Positions 7,136 through 16,607 of a stretch of 64,000 nt of DNA are shown piece after piece. This DNA comes from Sphingobacteriia bacterium RIFOXYC2_FULL_35_18 (GTDB lineage Bacteria > Bacteroidota > Bacteroidia > Chitinophagales > Chitinophagaceae), in NCBI GenBank assembly GCA_001829005.1, contig MIAG01000002.1, positions 237,210 through 301,209 of the forward strand. The letters are read 5' to 3'. A model generated the notes under the pieces. It did not search any database and was not told the DNA's origin. It saw only the letters and a program-made list of their open reading frames with translations. The first letter of the stretch is position 1; each line of letters begins with the position of its first letter. Both the position numbers and the translations under genes were made by a program.

Positions 7136-9016
7136 TTAATCAATTAAATCTAATTCAACTCTAAGGTTATTAATAATAAACTCCTGCCGTTCCATAGTAT
7201 TTTTGCCCATATAATATTCTAAGAAGTCTTGTATATGATCGCCCTGTTCTAAAATCACCGGTTGCAATCGAATATCTCTTCCAATAAATCGACCAAACTC
7301 TTCAGGAGAAATTTCACCTAATCCCTTGAATCGAGTAATCTCTGGCTTGTTGCCTAATTTTTTCGACGCTGCTTGTTTCTCCGTTTCATCATAACAGTAA
7401 ATGGTTTCCTGCTTATTTCTAACCCTGAACAAAGGTGTTTCTAGAATATAAACATGTCCCTTTTTAACTAGGTCTGGGAAAAACTGCAGAAAGAAAGTCA
7501 TCAACAATAACCGAATATGCATACCATCTACATCGGCGTCCGTTGCAATTACAATATTATTATATCGCAGGCCTTCTAACCCATCTTCAATATTTAAGGC
7601 ATGTTGCAATAAGTTAAACTCTTCGTTTTGATAAACCACTTTCTTAGTTTCGCCAAAAGAATTGAGCGGCTTACCCCTCAAACTAAATACCGCTTGGGTA
7701 TCTACATTTCTACTTTTGGTAATACTTCCACTTGCACTATCCCCTTCAGTTATAAAGATGGTCGTATCTTTTTGGATAGCAATAAATGCTTCTTTATTTT
7801 TTGCAGGAAGCTCATCGTTTAAATGAACCCTACAATCCCTTAGTTTTTTATTGTGCAAATTGGCTTTCTTGGCTCTCTCATTAGCTAACTTTTTAATGCC
7901 AGCTAACTCCTTTCGCTCTCTTTCGTTTTGCTCTATTCGTTTTTTTAAGGCTTCTGCTGTGGCTGTATTTCTGTGTAGGAAATTATCTAATTCCTTTGCC
8001 AAAAAGTCTAGTACAAAAGACTTCATACTTTGACCCCCTTCTGCAATATTCTGAGACCCTAATTTGGTTTTAGTTTGGCTTTCAAATACTGGCTCTTGCA
8101 CCCTTACAGAAACCGCCGCAACAATACTGGTTCTGATATCAGAAGCATCGTAATCTTTTTTATAAAAGTCACGAATTACTTTAACATAAGCCTCTCTAAA
8201 AGCTTGCTGGTGAGTACCACCCTGTGTGGTGTATTGACCATTAACAAAGGAAAAAATGTCTTCACCATAATCATTATTATGTGATAGTGCTACTTCAATA
8301 TCTTCCCCTTTTAAATGTATGATGGGGTATCTTAATTCATCTGGATTGGTTTTGCGTTGCAATAAATCTAATAAACCATTTTTACTCACATATTTTTTAC
8401 CATTAAAATGCATGGCAAGACCCGCATTTAAATAACAATAATTCCAAAGTTGGTTATCTAAATACTCATGTATGAAATGGAAATTTCTAAATACGGTATC
8501 GTCAGGAGTAAACACCACCAATGTACCATTTGGTTCATCTGTTTTAATTTCTTTATGGTCATTTACCAATTCTCCTTTTTCGAACTCAGCGGTCTTACAT
8601 TTACCCTCTCTGAATGAAGTCACTAAAAAATGACTACTCAGCGCATTGACTGCTTTAGTACCCACTCCATTCAAACCCACACTTTTTTGGAAAGCCTTAC
8701 TATCGTATTTAGCACCTGTATTTATTTTACTAACTACATCAATTACTTTACCCAATGGAATTCCACGTCCATAATCTCTAACAGAAACTGTTTTGCCTTC
8801 AATGGTCAATTCTACTTGTTTACCATGCCCCATTGTGTATTCATCAATACAGTTATCTATGACTTCTTTAATTAGTACATAGATACCATCATCTGCTGCG
8901 GAACCATCCCCTAATTTCCCAATATACATTCCGGGTCGTAACCGAATATGTTCTTTCCAATCTAATGACCGGATAGAGTCTTCATCATACCTGACCAAAT
9001 TCTTATCTTCTGCCAT
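7136..9016 (-). CDS. parE: DNA topoisomerase IV subunit B
   Basis: The 626-residue protein is the ATPase subunit of topoisomerase IV. An N-terminal GHKL ATPase is shown by [10 protein letters not shown] and [11 protein letters not shown]; the transducer domain carries [16 protein letters not shown]. The TOPRIM domain shows [16 protein letters not shown] and the metal site [15 protein letters not shown]. The C-terminal [14 protein letters not shown] and [13 protein letters not shown] blocks are typical type IIA features. It is the first gene of the minus-strand operon that includes parC. A promoter with -33 TTG and -7 TAGATTTG lies 30-60 bases upstream. Confidence 0.94.
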   Translation of the reverse strand: MAEDKNLVRYDEDSIRSLDWKEHIRLRPGMYIGKLGDGSAADDGIYVLIKEVIDNCIDEYTMGHGKQVELTIEGKTVSVRDYGRGIPLGKVIDVVSKINTGAKYDSKAFQKSVGLNGVGTKAVNALSSHFLVTSFREGKCKTAEFEKGELVNDHKEIKTDEPNGTLVVFTPDDTVFRNFHFIHEYLDNQLWNYCYLNAGLAMHFNGKKYVSKNGLLDLLQRKTNPDELRYPIIHLKGEDIEVALSHNNDYGEDIFSFVNGQYTTQGGTHQQAFREAYVKVIRDFYKKDYDASDIRTSIVAAVSVRVQEPVFESQTKTKLGSQNIAEGGQSMKSFVLDFLAKELDNFLHRNTATAEALKKRIEQNERERKELAGIKKLANERAKKANLHNKKLRDCRVHLNDELPAKNKEAFIAIQKDTTIFITEGDSASGSITKSRNVDTQAVFSLRGKPLNSFGETKKVVYQNEEFNLLQHALNIEDGLEGLRYNNIVIATDADVDGMHIRLLLMTFFLQFFPDLVKKGHVYILETPLFRVRNKQETIYCYDETEKQAASKKLGNKPEITRFKGLGEISPEEFGRFIGRDIRLQPVILEQGDHIQDFLEYYMGKNTMERQEFIINNLRVELDLID

Positions 9017-9048
9017 ATTTCCTTTTTAATATCCAAATTGCTAACGGC

Positions 9049-9077
9049 AAATCTAAGTCCCTCAAATCGCAGCCCAA
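9049..9077 (-). promoter_or_regulatory. promoter of the parE-parC operon
   Basis: On the minus strand a TTG (9077-9075) is followed after 18 bases by TAGATTTG (9056-9049), an exact TAnnTTTG box. The parE ATG is about 33 bases further on. This is one of the better two-element promoters in the window, and it heads the five-gene operon. Confidence 0.5.
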
Positions 9078-9162
9078 TTTTACTTTTCTACAAATGCCCA
9101 TTATATGTGGATAAATAGCTGTTTTTGGTGGATTTTATACGCCAAATAGTACCTTTAATTGA

Positions 9163-9693
9163 ATGAAGACTCCTTTTGAACCCCAAACTGACCTCAAAGC
9201 CATATCCGATTTTGCAAACCAGCATCAAGCGGAAAATGATCGGTTTAGTGCATTTTTAAAAGAATTCAACGACGAAGCAATTGATGCAAAAGTGCAAGAA
9301 TTGGATGCATTAATCAGCCCAACTATCTCTTGTACAGATTGTGGAAACTGCTGTAAAAGTTTAATGGTTTGTTTAAATGAAGAAGAAGCCAATAACCTTT
9401 CTACACATTTAAAAATGGATCGACCAAGCTTTGACCAACAATATTTAGAAAAAGGCAGCAATGGAATGATGATTATGAATCAAATGCCCTGTCACTTTTT
9501 ACAAAACAATAAATGTACCGTGTACGAATATCGGTTTGAAGGTTGTAAAGAATTTCCAGCCTTGCATTTGCCGCATTTTAAAAGAAGGGTATTCACCACT
9601 TTTATGCATTATGACAGGTGTCCCATTATTTTTAATGTAGTTGAGCAACTGAAGATCGAAATGAATTTTGAAGGATCACTACCCAATCATTAA
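9163..9693 (+). CDS. YkgJ-family cysteine-cluster protein (copy 1)
   Basis: The 176-residue protein belongs to the YkgJ/CxxCxxCC family (putative zinc- or iron-chelating domain). Cysteines lie in CTDCGNCCKSL (about 56-66), in CHFLQNNKCTVYEYRFEGC and in a final YDRCPIIF near residue 149. The first about 45 residues are helical and charged. The family binds a metal or Fe-S centre; function is not established. It is separated by nine bases from the NamZ gene, so both are probably one transcript. A related copy lies 3 kb away on the opposite strand (12727-13236), with the same cysteine order. Confidence 0.82.
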   Translation: MKTPFEPQTDLKAISDFANQHQAENDRFSAFLKEFNDEAIDAKVQELDALISPTISCTDCGNCCKSLMVCLNEEEANNLSTHLKMDRPSFDQQYLEKGSNGMMIMNQMPCHFLQNNKCTVYEYRFEGCKEFPALHLPHFKRRVFTTFMHYDRCPIIFNVVEQLKIEMNFEGSLPNH

Positions 9694-9702
9694 ATACAAT
9701 CC

Positions 9703-10875
9703 ATGACTGTTTTATTTGGTGTTGACGTTTTACTTGCTACAGAAATAATTCCTTGGAAAAGCCAACGAATTGGTATGGTTACCAATGAAGCTGCAACCAC
9801 CCAATCGCTGGTTCCATCAAGATTGGCTTTACAAAAAGCCGGATTCAATATTAAAAAACTATTCTCGCCAGAGCACGGCATTTCAGCAAAAGGAGCCGAT
9901 GGAGCACCTATGTTAAACGGGTTTGATGAATTAACCGACTTACCCATCGTAAGTTTATATGGACAAAAATTAGCCCCAACTGCTGAAGATTTAGCAGACA
10001 TTGATTTAATTGTATTTGATGTGCCGGATATTGGGGTTCGATTTTATACTTATTTATGGACTTTGAGTTATCTAATAGAATCTGCTGCTACGCAGAAAAC
10101 TCCACTAATCATTTTAGACAGACCCAATCCTATTTCTGGATTAATGGAATTAAACGAAGGCCCTTTGTTAGACCCACATTGTACCTCATTTATTGGTAGG
10201 TGGCCCATGCCCATCAGACATGGATGCACCTTAGGAGAATTGGCTTTATATTATAACACCCAACGAAATATCAATGCAACACTTGAGATAATTCCCTGCC
10301 AACATTGGAATAGAATAATGTTTCAGTTGGATTGGGGAATTCCGTTTGTTCCAACCTCTCCAGCTATTCAGCGGGTTGAATCTACCCTACTTTATCCGGG
10401 CTTATGTTTCTTAGAAGCGACCAATTTATCGGAAGGACGTTCTTCTGATTTTTCTTTTGAAGCTGTTGGATCACCATGGTTGAACGCCACAGCAGTAGCA
10501 CAACAAATAAATTTATTTTTTGGCGATGAATTAAGTTCTAGGCCTATTCATTTTATTCCTAATCAAAATAAATTCGCAGGAGAACAATGCAATGGCGTTC
10601 ATTTTACGGTGAATGACCCATTACAATTTAAACCCATTTTCTTTGGATTGTTCTTAATTAGAATTATCAAAGACTTGCACCCCGAAAAATTTGAATGGGG
10701 CCCTTATAAAACGCATGTAAATCCCGTGGGCACTCAACATTTAGACAAACTGCTGGGCATACACAATGCAGAAGAATTATTTCAACTCCCCATGCATGCC
10801 TTCCTTCAAAAATGCACTAAAGAAACCAAAGTAGCCGAATGGGAAATACAAATAAGTAATTACCTGTTGTACTAG
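9703..10875 (+). CDS. namZ: NamZ-like exo-beta-N-acetylmuramidase (DUF1343)
   Basis: The 390-residue protein matches the DUF1343 family. Its hallmarks are IGMVTNEAATTQ, LFSPEHGISAKGADG, DVPDIGVRFYTYLWTLSY, ILDRPNPISG and GLCFLEATNLSEGR. Characterised NamZ releases MurNAc from the non-reducing end of peptidoglycan fragments. The N-terminus (MTVLFGVDVLLATEIIP) has no signal peptide and the Rossmann-like domain starts at once, so this form is predicted to be cytoplasmic and fit for muropeptide recycling. The gene follows the YkgJ gene by nine bases. Its stop overlaps that of convergent tcdA by four bases. The enzymatic role is inferred from the family. Confidence 0.85.
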   Translation: MTVLFGVDVLLATEIIPWKSQRIGMVTNEAATTQSLVPSRLALQKAGFNIKKLFSPEHGISAKGADGAPMLNGFDELTDLPIVSLYGQKLAPTAEDLADIDLIVFDVPDIGVRFYTYLWTLSYLIESAATQKTPLIILDRPNPISGLMELNEGPLLDPHCTSFIGRWPMPIRHGCTLGELALYYNTQRNINATLEIIPCQHWNRIMFQLDWGIPFVPTSPAIQRVESTLLYPGLCFLEATNLSEGRSSDFSFEAVGSPWLNATAVAQQINLFFGDELSSRPIHFIPNQNKFAGEQCNGVHFTVNDPLQFKPIFFGLFLIRIIKDLHPEKFEWGPYKTHVNPVGTQHLDKLLGIHNAEELFQLPMHAFLQKCTKETKVAEWEIQISNYLLY

Positions 10876-11597
10876 ATTTGTTTTAATAACCCCCTTACCA
10901 CCACACTTGCAGCCATACAACCAAAAATCGCGGGCATATAAGACATGGTACCGATGATTGATTTTTTAGGGTATGCTTTTTCTGTTTCAATAATTTTAGA
11001 TTGATCTACTTTCTCTGCACTGAATACCACGGTTAGCCCCTTATAGATTCCTAACCCATGTAATTTTTTTCTTACATAGCTAGCTAAATTACATTGATAG
11101 GTTTTAGAAATATCGGTAATGACTACCTGAGCAGGATCTAGCTTTCCGCCAGCACCCAATGAACTAACAATTGGAATGTTGCGATCTAAACATCCTTTGA
11201 TGAAAAACACTTTGGGCGATAGGGTATCAATACAATCTACTGCATAGTCGTATTTCGCTTCATCTAGCAATTCTTGCGTAAGCTCTTCTTTTATATAAAT
11301 TGACTTAACAATTATTTCTAACTGAGGATTAATATCTTTTAAGCGTTCAGCCATTACTTCAGACTTCAGCTTACCTGCAGTTGAATGCAACGCCGGTATT
11401 TGACGATTGGCATTACTTAAGTCTACTGTATCTGCATCTACAATAGTAATTTTTCCAACTCCAGAGCGAACAATCATTTCCGCACAAATACCACCCACAC
11501 CCCCCAACCCAACTACCAAAACATGTTTGTTCATTAAGGCAAGTATTGGTTCATCACCTAAAAGCAATTGGGTTCTGCTCATCCAATAAGGAATCAT
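10872..11597 (-). CDS. tcdA: tRNA threonylcarbamoyladenosine dehydratase
   Basis: The 241-residue protein is an E1/ThiF-like enzyme that cyclises t6A37 of tRNA to ct6A using ATP. The nucleotide-binding site is HVLVVGLGGVGGICAEMI, followed by ITIVDADTVDLSNANRQIPA. The continuing segments KSEVMAERLKDINP, DYAVDCIDTLSPK and SSLGAGGKLDPAQV line up in order with E. coli TcdA (CsdL). The E. coli C-terminal membrane part is not obvious here. The start could also be the Met six codons inside (near 11582). It is transcribed divergently from the YCF48-like gene. Confidence 0.9.
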   Translation of the reverse strand: MIPYWMSRTQLLLGDEPILALMNKHVLVVGLGGVGGICAEMIVRSGVGKITIVDADTVDLSNANRQIPALHSTAGKLKSEVMAERLKDINPQLEIIVKSIYIKEELTQELLDEAKYDYAVDCIDTLSPKVFFIKGCLDRNIPIVSSLGAGGKLDPAQVVITDISKTYQCNLASYVRKKLHGLGIYKGLTVVFSAEKVDQSKIIETEKAYPKKSIIGTMSYMPAIFGCMAASVVVRGLLKQI

Positions 11598-11666
11598 ATA
11601 TCGAAAATATTATAATGTTAAAAAGGAATTGAATTAACTTGTTGCTGTTTACGCAAAAATGAATGT

Positions 11667-12710
11667 ATGAAGCCATATATAAAAATATTTTTAGCCTTAT
11701 TAGTTCTTAGTTATAGTTCAGTTGCTCTTGCACAACCAAATAATCCTATTCAAATACTTGAACAAGGAAGAAAAACAAGTATTAGAGGGTTAAGTGTAGT
11801 ATCAAATAAAATAGTTTGGGTAAGTGGCAGTGGCGGCTCAGTAGGAAAATCGGTAGATGGTGGCAAATCATTTAAATGGACTACCGTAAAAGGCTATGAG
11901 AAAAGAGATTTCAGAGACATTGAGGCATATAATCATAAAACAGCCATCATTATGGCTGTAGCTGAGCCCGCTCTTATTTTAAAAACAACTGATGGTGGTG
12001 AAAACTGGTATAAAGTATTTGAAGACAGTACTAAAGGAATGTTTTTAGATGCCATGCATGCAGAAGCAAAAACAATTCAAGTAATTGGAGATCCCATCAA
12101 TGGGAAAGCATTTTTTGCAATGAGTAATAACCTTGGAGAAACATGGGAAACCAACAAACTCGATGGTATTGCATTAAATGAAGGAGAAGCATTTTTTGCT
12201 TCAAGTGGTACTAATTTGCAAATCAATAAATCAACTGCTGCATTTAAGAAGGGAACTTTAATGGTTACCGGAGGAAAAGTTTCTAGATTGTTGAATGCAA
12301 GAGACCAACGAGACCAATACCCATTGCCCCTTTTGCAGGGAAAAGAGTCTACAGGGGCCAACTCTATTGCTATAAGCCCATCAGGAAAGCATGCTTTTAT
12401 TGTTGGGGGAGACTTTGCAAATGATACCCTAAGAATGGGTAACTCTATTGCTGTTCGCTTAGATCCAAGTATTCAATTTAAACAGCCAATAATTCCTCCC
12501 TTCGGATATCGTTCTTGTGTAATTTACTTAAGTAATAGTGTTTTGGTTGCATGCGGCACTTCTGGTGTAGACTTATCAAAAGATGGAGGAATGACTTGGG
12601 AAAATATTTCCACACAAAGCTTTCATGTTGTTCAAAAAGCAAAAAATGGAAAGGCCGTTTTTTTAGCAGGCGGCGGGGGTAGAATTGCAAAACTGGATAT
12701 TAATCCTTAA
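11667..12710 (+). CDS. secreted YCF48/BNR-like beta-propeller protein
   Basis: The 347-residue protein begins with a signal peptide (MKPYIKIFLALLVLSYSS, cleavage near ALAQ). The mature part consists of repeated BNR-like blades: GGKSFKWTTVKG, LKTTDGGENWYKVFED, MSNNLGETWETNKL and SKDGGMTWENIST. Such proteins resemble the photosystem II assembly factor YCF48 fold but in Bacteroidota are uncharacterised secreted or periplasmic scaffold proteins. No catalytic residue can be assigned. It stands alone between tcdA (divergent) and the second YkgJ gene (convergent, 16 bases apart). Confidence 0.78.
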   Translation: MKPYIKIFLALLVLSYSSVALAQPNNPIQILEQGRKTSIRGLSVVSNKIVWVSGSGGSVGKSVDGGKSFKWTTVKGYEKRDFRDIEAYNHKTAIIMAVAEPALILKTTDGGENWYKVFEDSTKGMFLDAMHAEAKTIQVIGDPINGKAFFAMSNNLGETWETNKLDGIALNEGEAFFASSGTNLQINKSTAAFKKGTLMVTGGKVSRLLNARDQRDQYPLPLLQGKESTGANSIAISPSGKHAFIVGGDFANDTLRMGNSIAVRLDPSIQFKQPIIPPFGYRSCVIYLSNSVLVACGTSGVDLSKDGGMTWENISTQSFHVVQKAKNGKAVFLAGGGGRIAKLDINP

Positions 12711-12726
12711 TAGATCTAATAAATAA

Positions 12727-13236
12727 TTATTTACCAGCTGGCTTCAATAATTCTTGAAACTTTTCTACCATTTTATAAGTAGCCGGACAGTAGCTGATAT
12801 TTTGTTGGTGAACATGAATGTATTCCACCATTTTCTTTTTCTTTAAATGAGGGAAACCTGCACAATCATCGGGTCTTACTTCATAAATACTACACATATT
12901 GGTAGTTAAATTTAAAAACTGGCAGGGCTGTTTTTTATTCATCCAATCTCCATCTTCTTCGTCAAAATACAACCATTTCTCTTTAAATTCTGCAACAGAC
13001 ATGTCTACATGTGCAGCTATTCTTTTCAAATCTTTTGTAGTAAAAGTTGGGCTCATACTTTTACAGCAATTGGCACAACTTAAACAGTCTACTTCTTTCC
13101 AAACCGCTTCGTCAATTTTCTCAGCCATTTTATCCAAGCCTTTTGGCGGATTTTTTTCAAGCTTCCCTAAAAATTTTTTCATGCCCTTAGCATGATGATG
13201 AACTTTTTGCTTAAACGATCTAAGATTAACTTGCAT
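12727..13236 (-). CDS. YkgJ-family cysteine-cluster protein (copy 2)
   Basis: The 169-residue protein carries the same pattern as the gene at 9163: CLSCANCCKSM, then CQFLNLTTNMCSIYEVRPDDC, and a final SYCPATYKMVEKF. A basic N-terminal helix (KQKVHHHAKGMKKFLGK) precedes it. The conserved Cys set suggests one bound metal or Fe-S site. The two copies share the same Cys spacing but differ widely elsewhere, so they are old paralogues. It lies divergently from xerD, with 67 bases between start codons. Confidence 0.82.
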   Translation of the reverse strand: MQVNLRSFKQKVHHHAKGMKKFLGKLEKNPPKGLDKMAEKIDEAVWKEVDCLSCANCCKSMSPTFTTKDLKRIAAHVDMSVAEFKEKWLYFDEEDGDWMNKKQPCQFLNLTTNMCSIYEVRPDDCAGFPHLKKKKMVEYIHVHQQNISYCPATYKMVEKFQELLKPAGK

Positions 13237-13303
13237 AAAACTGCCGTACTTTTAAAACAGACTAAAAGCGAATATAATCATATAGCTGTTATCTTTATCA
13301 ATC

Positions 13304-14203
13304 ATGTGGAATGCATATAAAAAAGGATTTAAGGCTTACTTGCAATTAGAGAAATCTTTGAGTGAAAACTCCGTGGAAGCTTACTTGCACGATATTGAAA
13401 TGCTAACCTCTTTTTTATTAGCCACCAACCAGACCAAAAACCCATCAGAAATTGTTTTAAAAGACTTGCAGGCATTTGTTAAATGGGTAAGCGAATTAGG
13501 AATGACCGCTACTTCACAAGCAAGGGTGATTTCGGGTATACGCAGTTTTTTTAAATACTGTTTATTGGAACAAATTTGCACATCAGACCCATCTATATTA
13601 TTCAATGCCCCAAAATCAAAAAGAAAACTACCCGATACATTACACTTTGATGAGATTGAATTAATTATTCGTCAAATTGATTTAAGCAGCCCTGAAGGTG
13701 GCAGAAATAAAGCCATCTTAGAAACCATGTATAGCTGTGGTCTAAGGGTAAGCGAAGTGGTTAATTTGAAAATATCAGGGCTTTATTTAGACGTAGGCTT
13801 TTTAAAAGTAACGGGTAAAGGAGACAAGGAAAGATTAGTCCCAATAGGCACTGATGCAATTAAATGCATTAAAATTTATAAAGATAAAATAAGGGTTCAT
13901 CAACCAATCCAAACTGGATCGGAAGACTTTTTGTTTTTAAATAGAAGGGGTAAAAAGTTAAGCAGGGTAATGATTTTTTACATTATTAAAGACCTCGCAT
14001 TAAAAGCAGGAATAACCAAAATAATTTCACCGCATACATTCAGGCATTCTTTTGCTACGCATTTAGTAGAAGGAGGCGCTGATTTAAGAGCTGTGCAAGA
14101 AATGCTGGGGCACGAAAGCATCACTACCACTGAAATATATACGCATTTAGATAGTCACTTTTTAAAAGATACTTTACAAAGATTTCATCCAGGATTTAAA
14201 TAG
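13304..14203 (+). CDS. xerD: tyrosine recombinase XerD
   Basis: The 299-residue protein is a chromosome-dimer-resolution recombinase acting at dif with FtsK and, usually, a XerC partner. Residues 1-95 form the SAM-like core-binding domain; the catalytic domain shows Arg148 (CGLRVSEV), Lys172 (TGKGDKERLV), His244 and Arg247 (HTFRHSFATH), His270 (LGHESITT) and nucleophile Tyr279 (EIYTHLD). Length and the GLR and HTFRH spacing are those of a housekeeping Xer protein, not of a transposon integrase. XerD rather than XerC is called by general resemblance, with modest certainty. A TATCTTTA box lies 16 bases before the ATG. Confidence 0.9.
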   Translation: MWNAYKKGFKAYLQLEKSLSENSVEAYLHDIEMLTSFLLATNQTKNPSEIVLKDLQAFVKWVSELGMTATSQARVISGIRSFFKYCLLEQICTSDPSILFNAPKSKRKLPDTLHFDEIELIIRQIDLSSPEGGRNKAILETMYSCGLRVSEVVNLKISGLYLDVGFLKVTGKGDKERLVPIGTDAIKCIKIYKDKIRVHQPIQTGSEDFLFLNRRGKKLSRVMIFYIIKDLALKAGITKIISPHTFRHSFATHLVEGGADLRAVQEMLGHESITTTEIYTHLDSHFLKDTLQRFHPGFK

Positions 14204-14326
14204 ATAATCCAGCCTCTTTTTGAATGTACAAATTGTTAAATCATTGACCATTTAGCCTATTTTTTTAAAAAAATTGCTGCATTTGTAAGGGAAAACCTAA
14301 GTTTGACGTTCAAACATTTATTGAAT

Positions 14327-15169
14327 ATGAAAAAGACTTTACTTGCAGCTGCTTTATTATGCAGCGTAATTGGTTTTGCACAAATAAGAATGCCACAACC
14401 TAGTACAACCCAAAAAATCAGTCAAGATTTTGGAATGGGAAAAATTGAATTGACCTACTCTCGTCCGAATATGAAAGGAAGAGCAATGTTAAAAGAGAAT
14501 TCAGAATTAGTTCCTTTAAATCAACTTTGGAGAACTGGTGCTAATGCAGCAACTAGAATTCATTTTTCTGATAAAGTAATTATGGGGGGGTCTACATTAG
14601 ATACGGGCGCATATGTGTTGTATACTGTACCTGGAACAGAATATTGGGAAGTGGTTGTAAACAAAGGATTAACTAATTGGGGAACCGATGGTTATAAACA
14701 AAGTGAAGACGTGGTTCGCTTTAAAGTGAAAGCGTCAAAAACCAATAGCAGTGTTGAAACCTTTACTTTTCAGTTTGCTAATGTAGAAGCGGAAAGCATT
14801 GATTTACACCTTACATGGGGCAAAGTGGCAGTAAGCATTCCAATCAGCACCAATGTAAAAGACAGATTACGTGCTCAAGTGGAAGCTGCTTTAAGCGCAG
14901 AGAAAGTGAATCCAAATTCATACCAGGCTGCTGCCAATTTCTATTACGAGTGGGACAAAGATTATGCTAAAGCTTTACAAAATGTAAATAAAGCAACCAC
15001 TGCCAATCCGAAAGCATTTTGGTTGTTTTTATTAACAGCTAAAATTCAAAAAGACATGGGTCAAAAAGCCGATGCAAAAGCAAGTGCAGAAAAATGTATT
15101 ACCATTGCAACAGAAGCAAAAAATGCAGACTATGTTAGAATGGCTAAAGAATTGATTGCTAAATTATAA
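14327..15169 (+). CDS. secreted DUF2911 protein
   Basis: The protein is 280 residues from ATG 14327; a TTG at 14303 would add eight residues before an obvious signal peptide (MKKTLLAAALLCSVIGFAQ). The mature region holds the DUF2911 signature: LTYSRPNMKGRAML, LVPLNQLWRTGANAATRI, TGAYVLYTVPG and WEVVVNKGLTNWGTDGY. A C-terminal helical region (about 185-280) resembles TPR repeats. DUF2911 has no known activity and occurs in many Bacteroidota. A strong terminator follows at 15192. Confidence 0.85.
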   Translation: MKKTLLAAALLCSVIGFAQIRMPQPSTTQKISQDFGMGKIELTYSRPNMKGRAMLKENSELVPLNQLWRTGANAATRIHFSDKVIMGGSTLDTGAYVLYTVPGTEYWEVVVNKGLTNWGTDGYKQSEDVVRFKVKASKTNSSVETFTFQFANVEAESIDLHLTWGKVAVSIPISTNVKDRLRAQVEAALSAEKVNPNSYQAAANFYYEWDKDYAKALQNVNKATTANPKAFWLFLLTAKIQKDMGQKADAKASAEKCITIATEAKNADYVRMAKELIAKL

Positions 15170-15191
15170 TTTGAAATTACGCTCCCAATAA

Positions 15192-15221
15192 AAAGACCCG
15201 AATTAAATAATTCGGGTCTTT
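15192..15221. terminator. bidirectional terminator
   Basis: AAAGACCCGAATT (15192-15204) pairs perfectly with 15209-15221 across a 4-base loop. T-rich tails exist on both sides (TCGTTTT after it on plus, CTTTTTATT on minus). It can end both the DUF2911 gene and the convergent alpha-oxoamine synthase gene. Confidence 0.8.
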
Positions 15222-15265
15222 CGTTTTAGAACAATTTAAGTATACAATTAGAAGTTACATTATAT

Positions 15266-16525
15266 CTATTTGCTTTCAGCCATATCTGGTATTACTTCAG
15301 ATTTATATGCACCGGCATCTAATTTTGCTTTGGTTTCGCTAAAAGCTTTTAGTGTTTCATCTATATCTATATCTGTATGTGCAGCGGAAGGAATTAAGCG
15401 GAAAATAATATGTCCTTTTGGAATAACAGGATATACTACAATAGAAGCAAATATGCCATAATTTTCTCTTAGATCCATAACCATTGCTGTAGCTTCCTCT
15501 ACCCCACCTTTCATGTATACAGGGGTAACGGGCGTATTCGTATTCCCAATATCAAACCCTTTCTCCTTCAATCCATTTTGTAATTTCAACGCATTGCTCC
15601 AAAGTTTTTCTTTCAATTCTGGCATGGTGCGCAACATATCCAATCGCTTAAGGTTACCAATTACGATTGGCATTGGCAAGCTCTTAGCAAAAATTTGACT
15701 GCGAATATTGTAACGAATAAAATCGATGATGGCTTTATCTCCAGCCATGAATGCACCAATAGAAGCCATGCTTTTGGCAAAAGTAGAAAAGTACAAATCG
15801 ATGGCGTCTTGACAACCTTGCGCCTCCCCTGCTCCAGCACCTGTTTTACCCAAAGTTCCAAAACCATGTGCATCGTCTACTAATAACCTGAATTGATATT
15901 TATTTTTTAATTCGGCTATTTCTTTTAGCTTTCCCTGGTCTCCAGCCATTCCAAAAACCCCTTCAGTAATTAATAGAATTCCTCCAGCACCTTGCTTCTC
16001 TATTAATTGTGTTGCTCTAATCAATTGCTTTTCGCAATCTTCAATATCATTGTGTTTAAAAACATATCTATGACCAGGATGCAATCTTAATCCATCAATT
16101 ATACACGCATGACTCTCTGCATCATAAACAATCACATCATGACGCCCACAAATAGCATCAATCGCACTCATGATCCCTTGATAGCCAAAGTTCATTAAGA
16201 TGGCATCTTCCTTATGTTCAAAAGCAGCTAATTCACTTTCTAATTGTTCGTGGTAGTTCGAATTTCCACTCATCATTCTTGCTCCCATAGGATATGCCAA
16301 CCCAAACTCTTTAGAAGCGTCTGCATCTACTTTTCTAATTTCAGGATGATTGGCCAATCCTAAGTAATTGTTTAGGCTCCAAACAATCATTTCCTTTCCG
16401 CGAAATTTCATGCGACTATTTATTTCGCCTTCTAACTTAGGGAAAGCAAAATAACCATGTGCTCTTTCTCGGTGTTGTCCTAAAGGACCTGCATTCTTCA
16501 ACAATTTCTCAAAAATGTCTGCCAT
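15266..16525 (-). CDS. alpha-oxoamine synthase (SPT- or cysteate-transferase-like)
   Basis: The 419-residue protein is a PLP-dependent fold type I enzyme of the AOS family (serine palmitoyltransferase, KBL, BioF, cysteate acyltransferase). Seen: NNYLGLANHP, Ser/Ala-rich ARMMSGNSNYHEQLE, His139 in ESHACIIDGLRL, DDAHGFGTLGKTGAGAGE (217-234) and the PLP Lys251 in STFAKSMASIGAF. No carrier domain or membrane anchor is present. Bacteroidota of this group make sphingolipids and/or sulfonolipids, and this enzyme would catalyse the first step; which amino acid (serine or cysteate) it uses cannot be read from sequence. It is transcribed divergently from pafA and carries no other lipid gene beside it. 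Confidence 0.8.
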   Translation of the reverse strand: MADIFEKLLKNAGPLGQHRERAHGYFAFPKLEGEINSRMKFRGKEMIVWSLNNYLGLANHPEIRKVDADASKEFGLAYPMGARMMSGNSNYHEQLESELAAFEHKEDAILMNFGYQGIMSAIDAICGRHDVIVYDAESHACIIDGLRLHPGHRYVFKHNDIEDCEKQLIRATQLIEKQGAGGILLITEGVFGMAGDQGKLKEIAELKNKYQFRLLVDDAHGFGTLGKTGAGAGEAQGCQDAIDLYFSTFAKSMASIGAFMAGDKAIIDFIRYNIRSQIFAKSLPMPIVIGNLKRLDMLRTMPELKEKLWSNALKLQNGLKEKGFDIGNTNTPVTPVYMKGGVEEATAMVMDLRENYGIFASIVVYPVIPKGHIIFRLIPSAAHTDIDIDETLKAFSETKAKLDAGAYKSEVIPDMAESK

Positions 16526-16607
16526 ACAAACAATTGATTGGTTTATTAATTTTTTGCAAATTTAACAATAAAGCACCAAAGCACAAGGCATATTGTATTG
16601 CATACTG

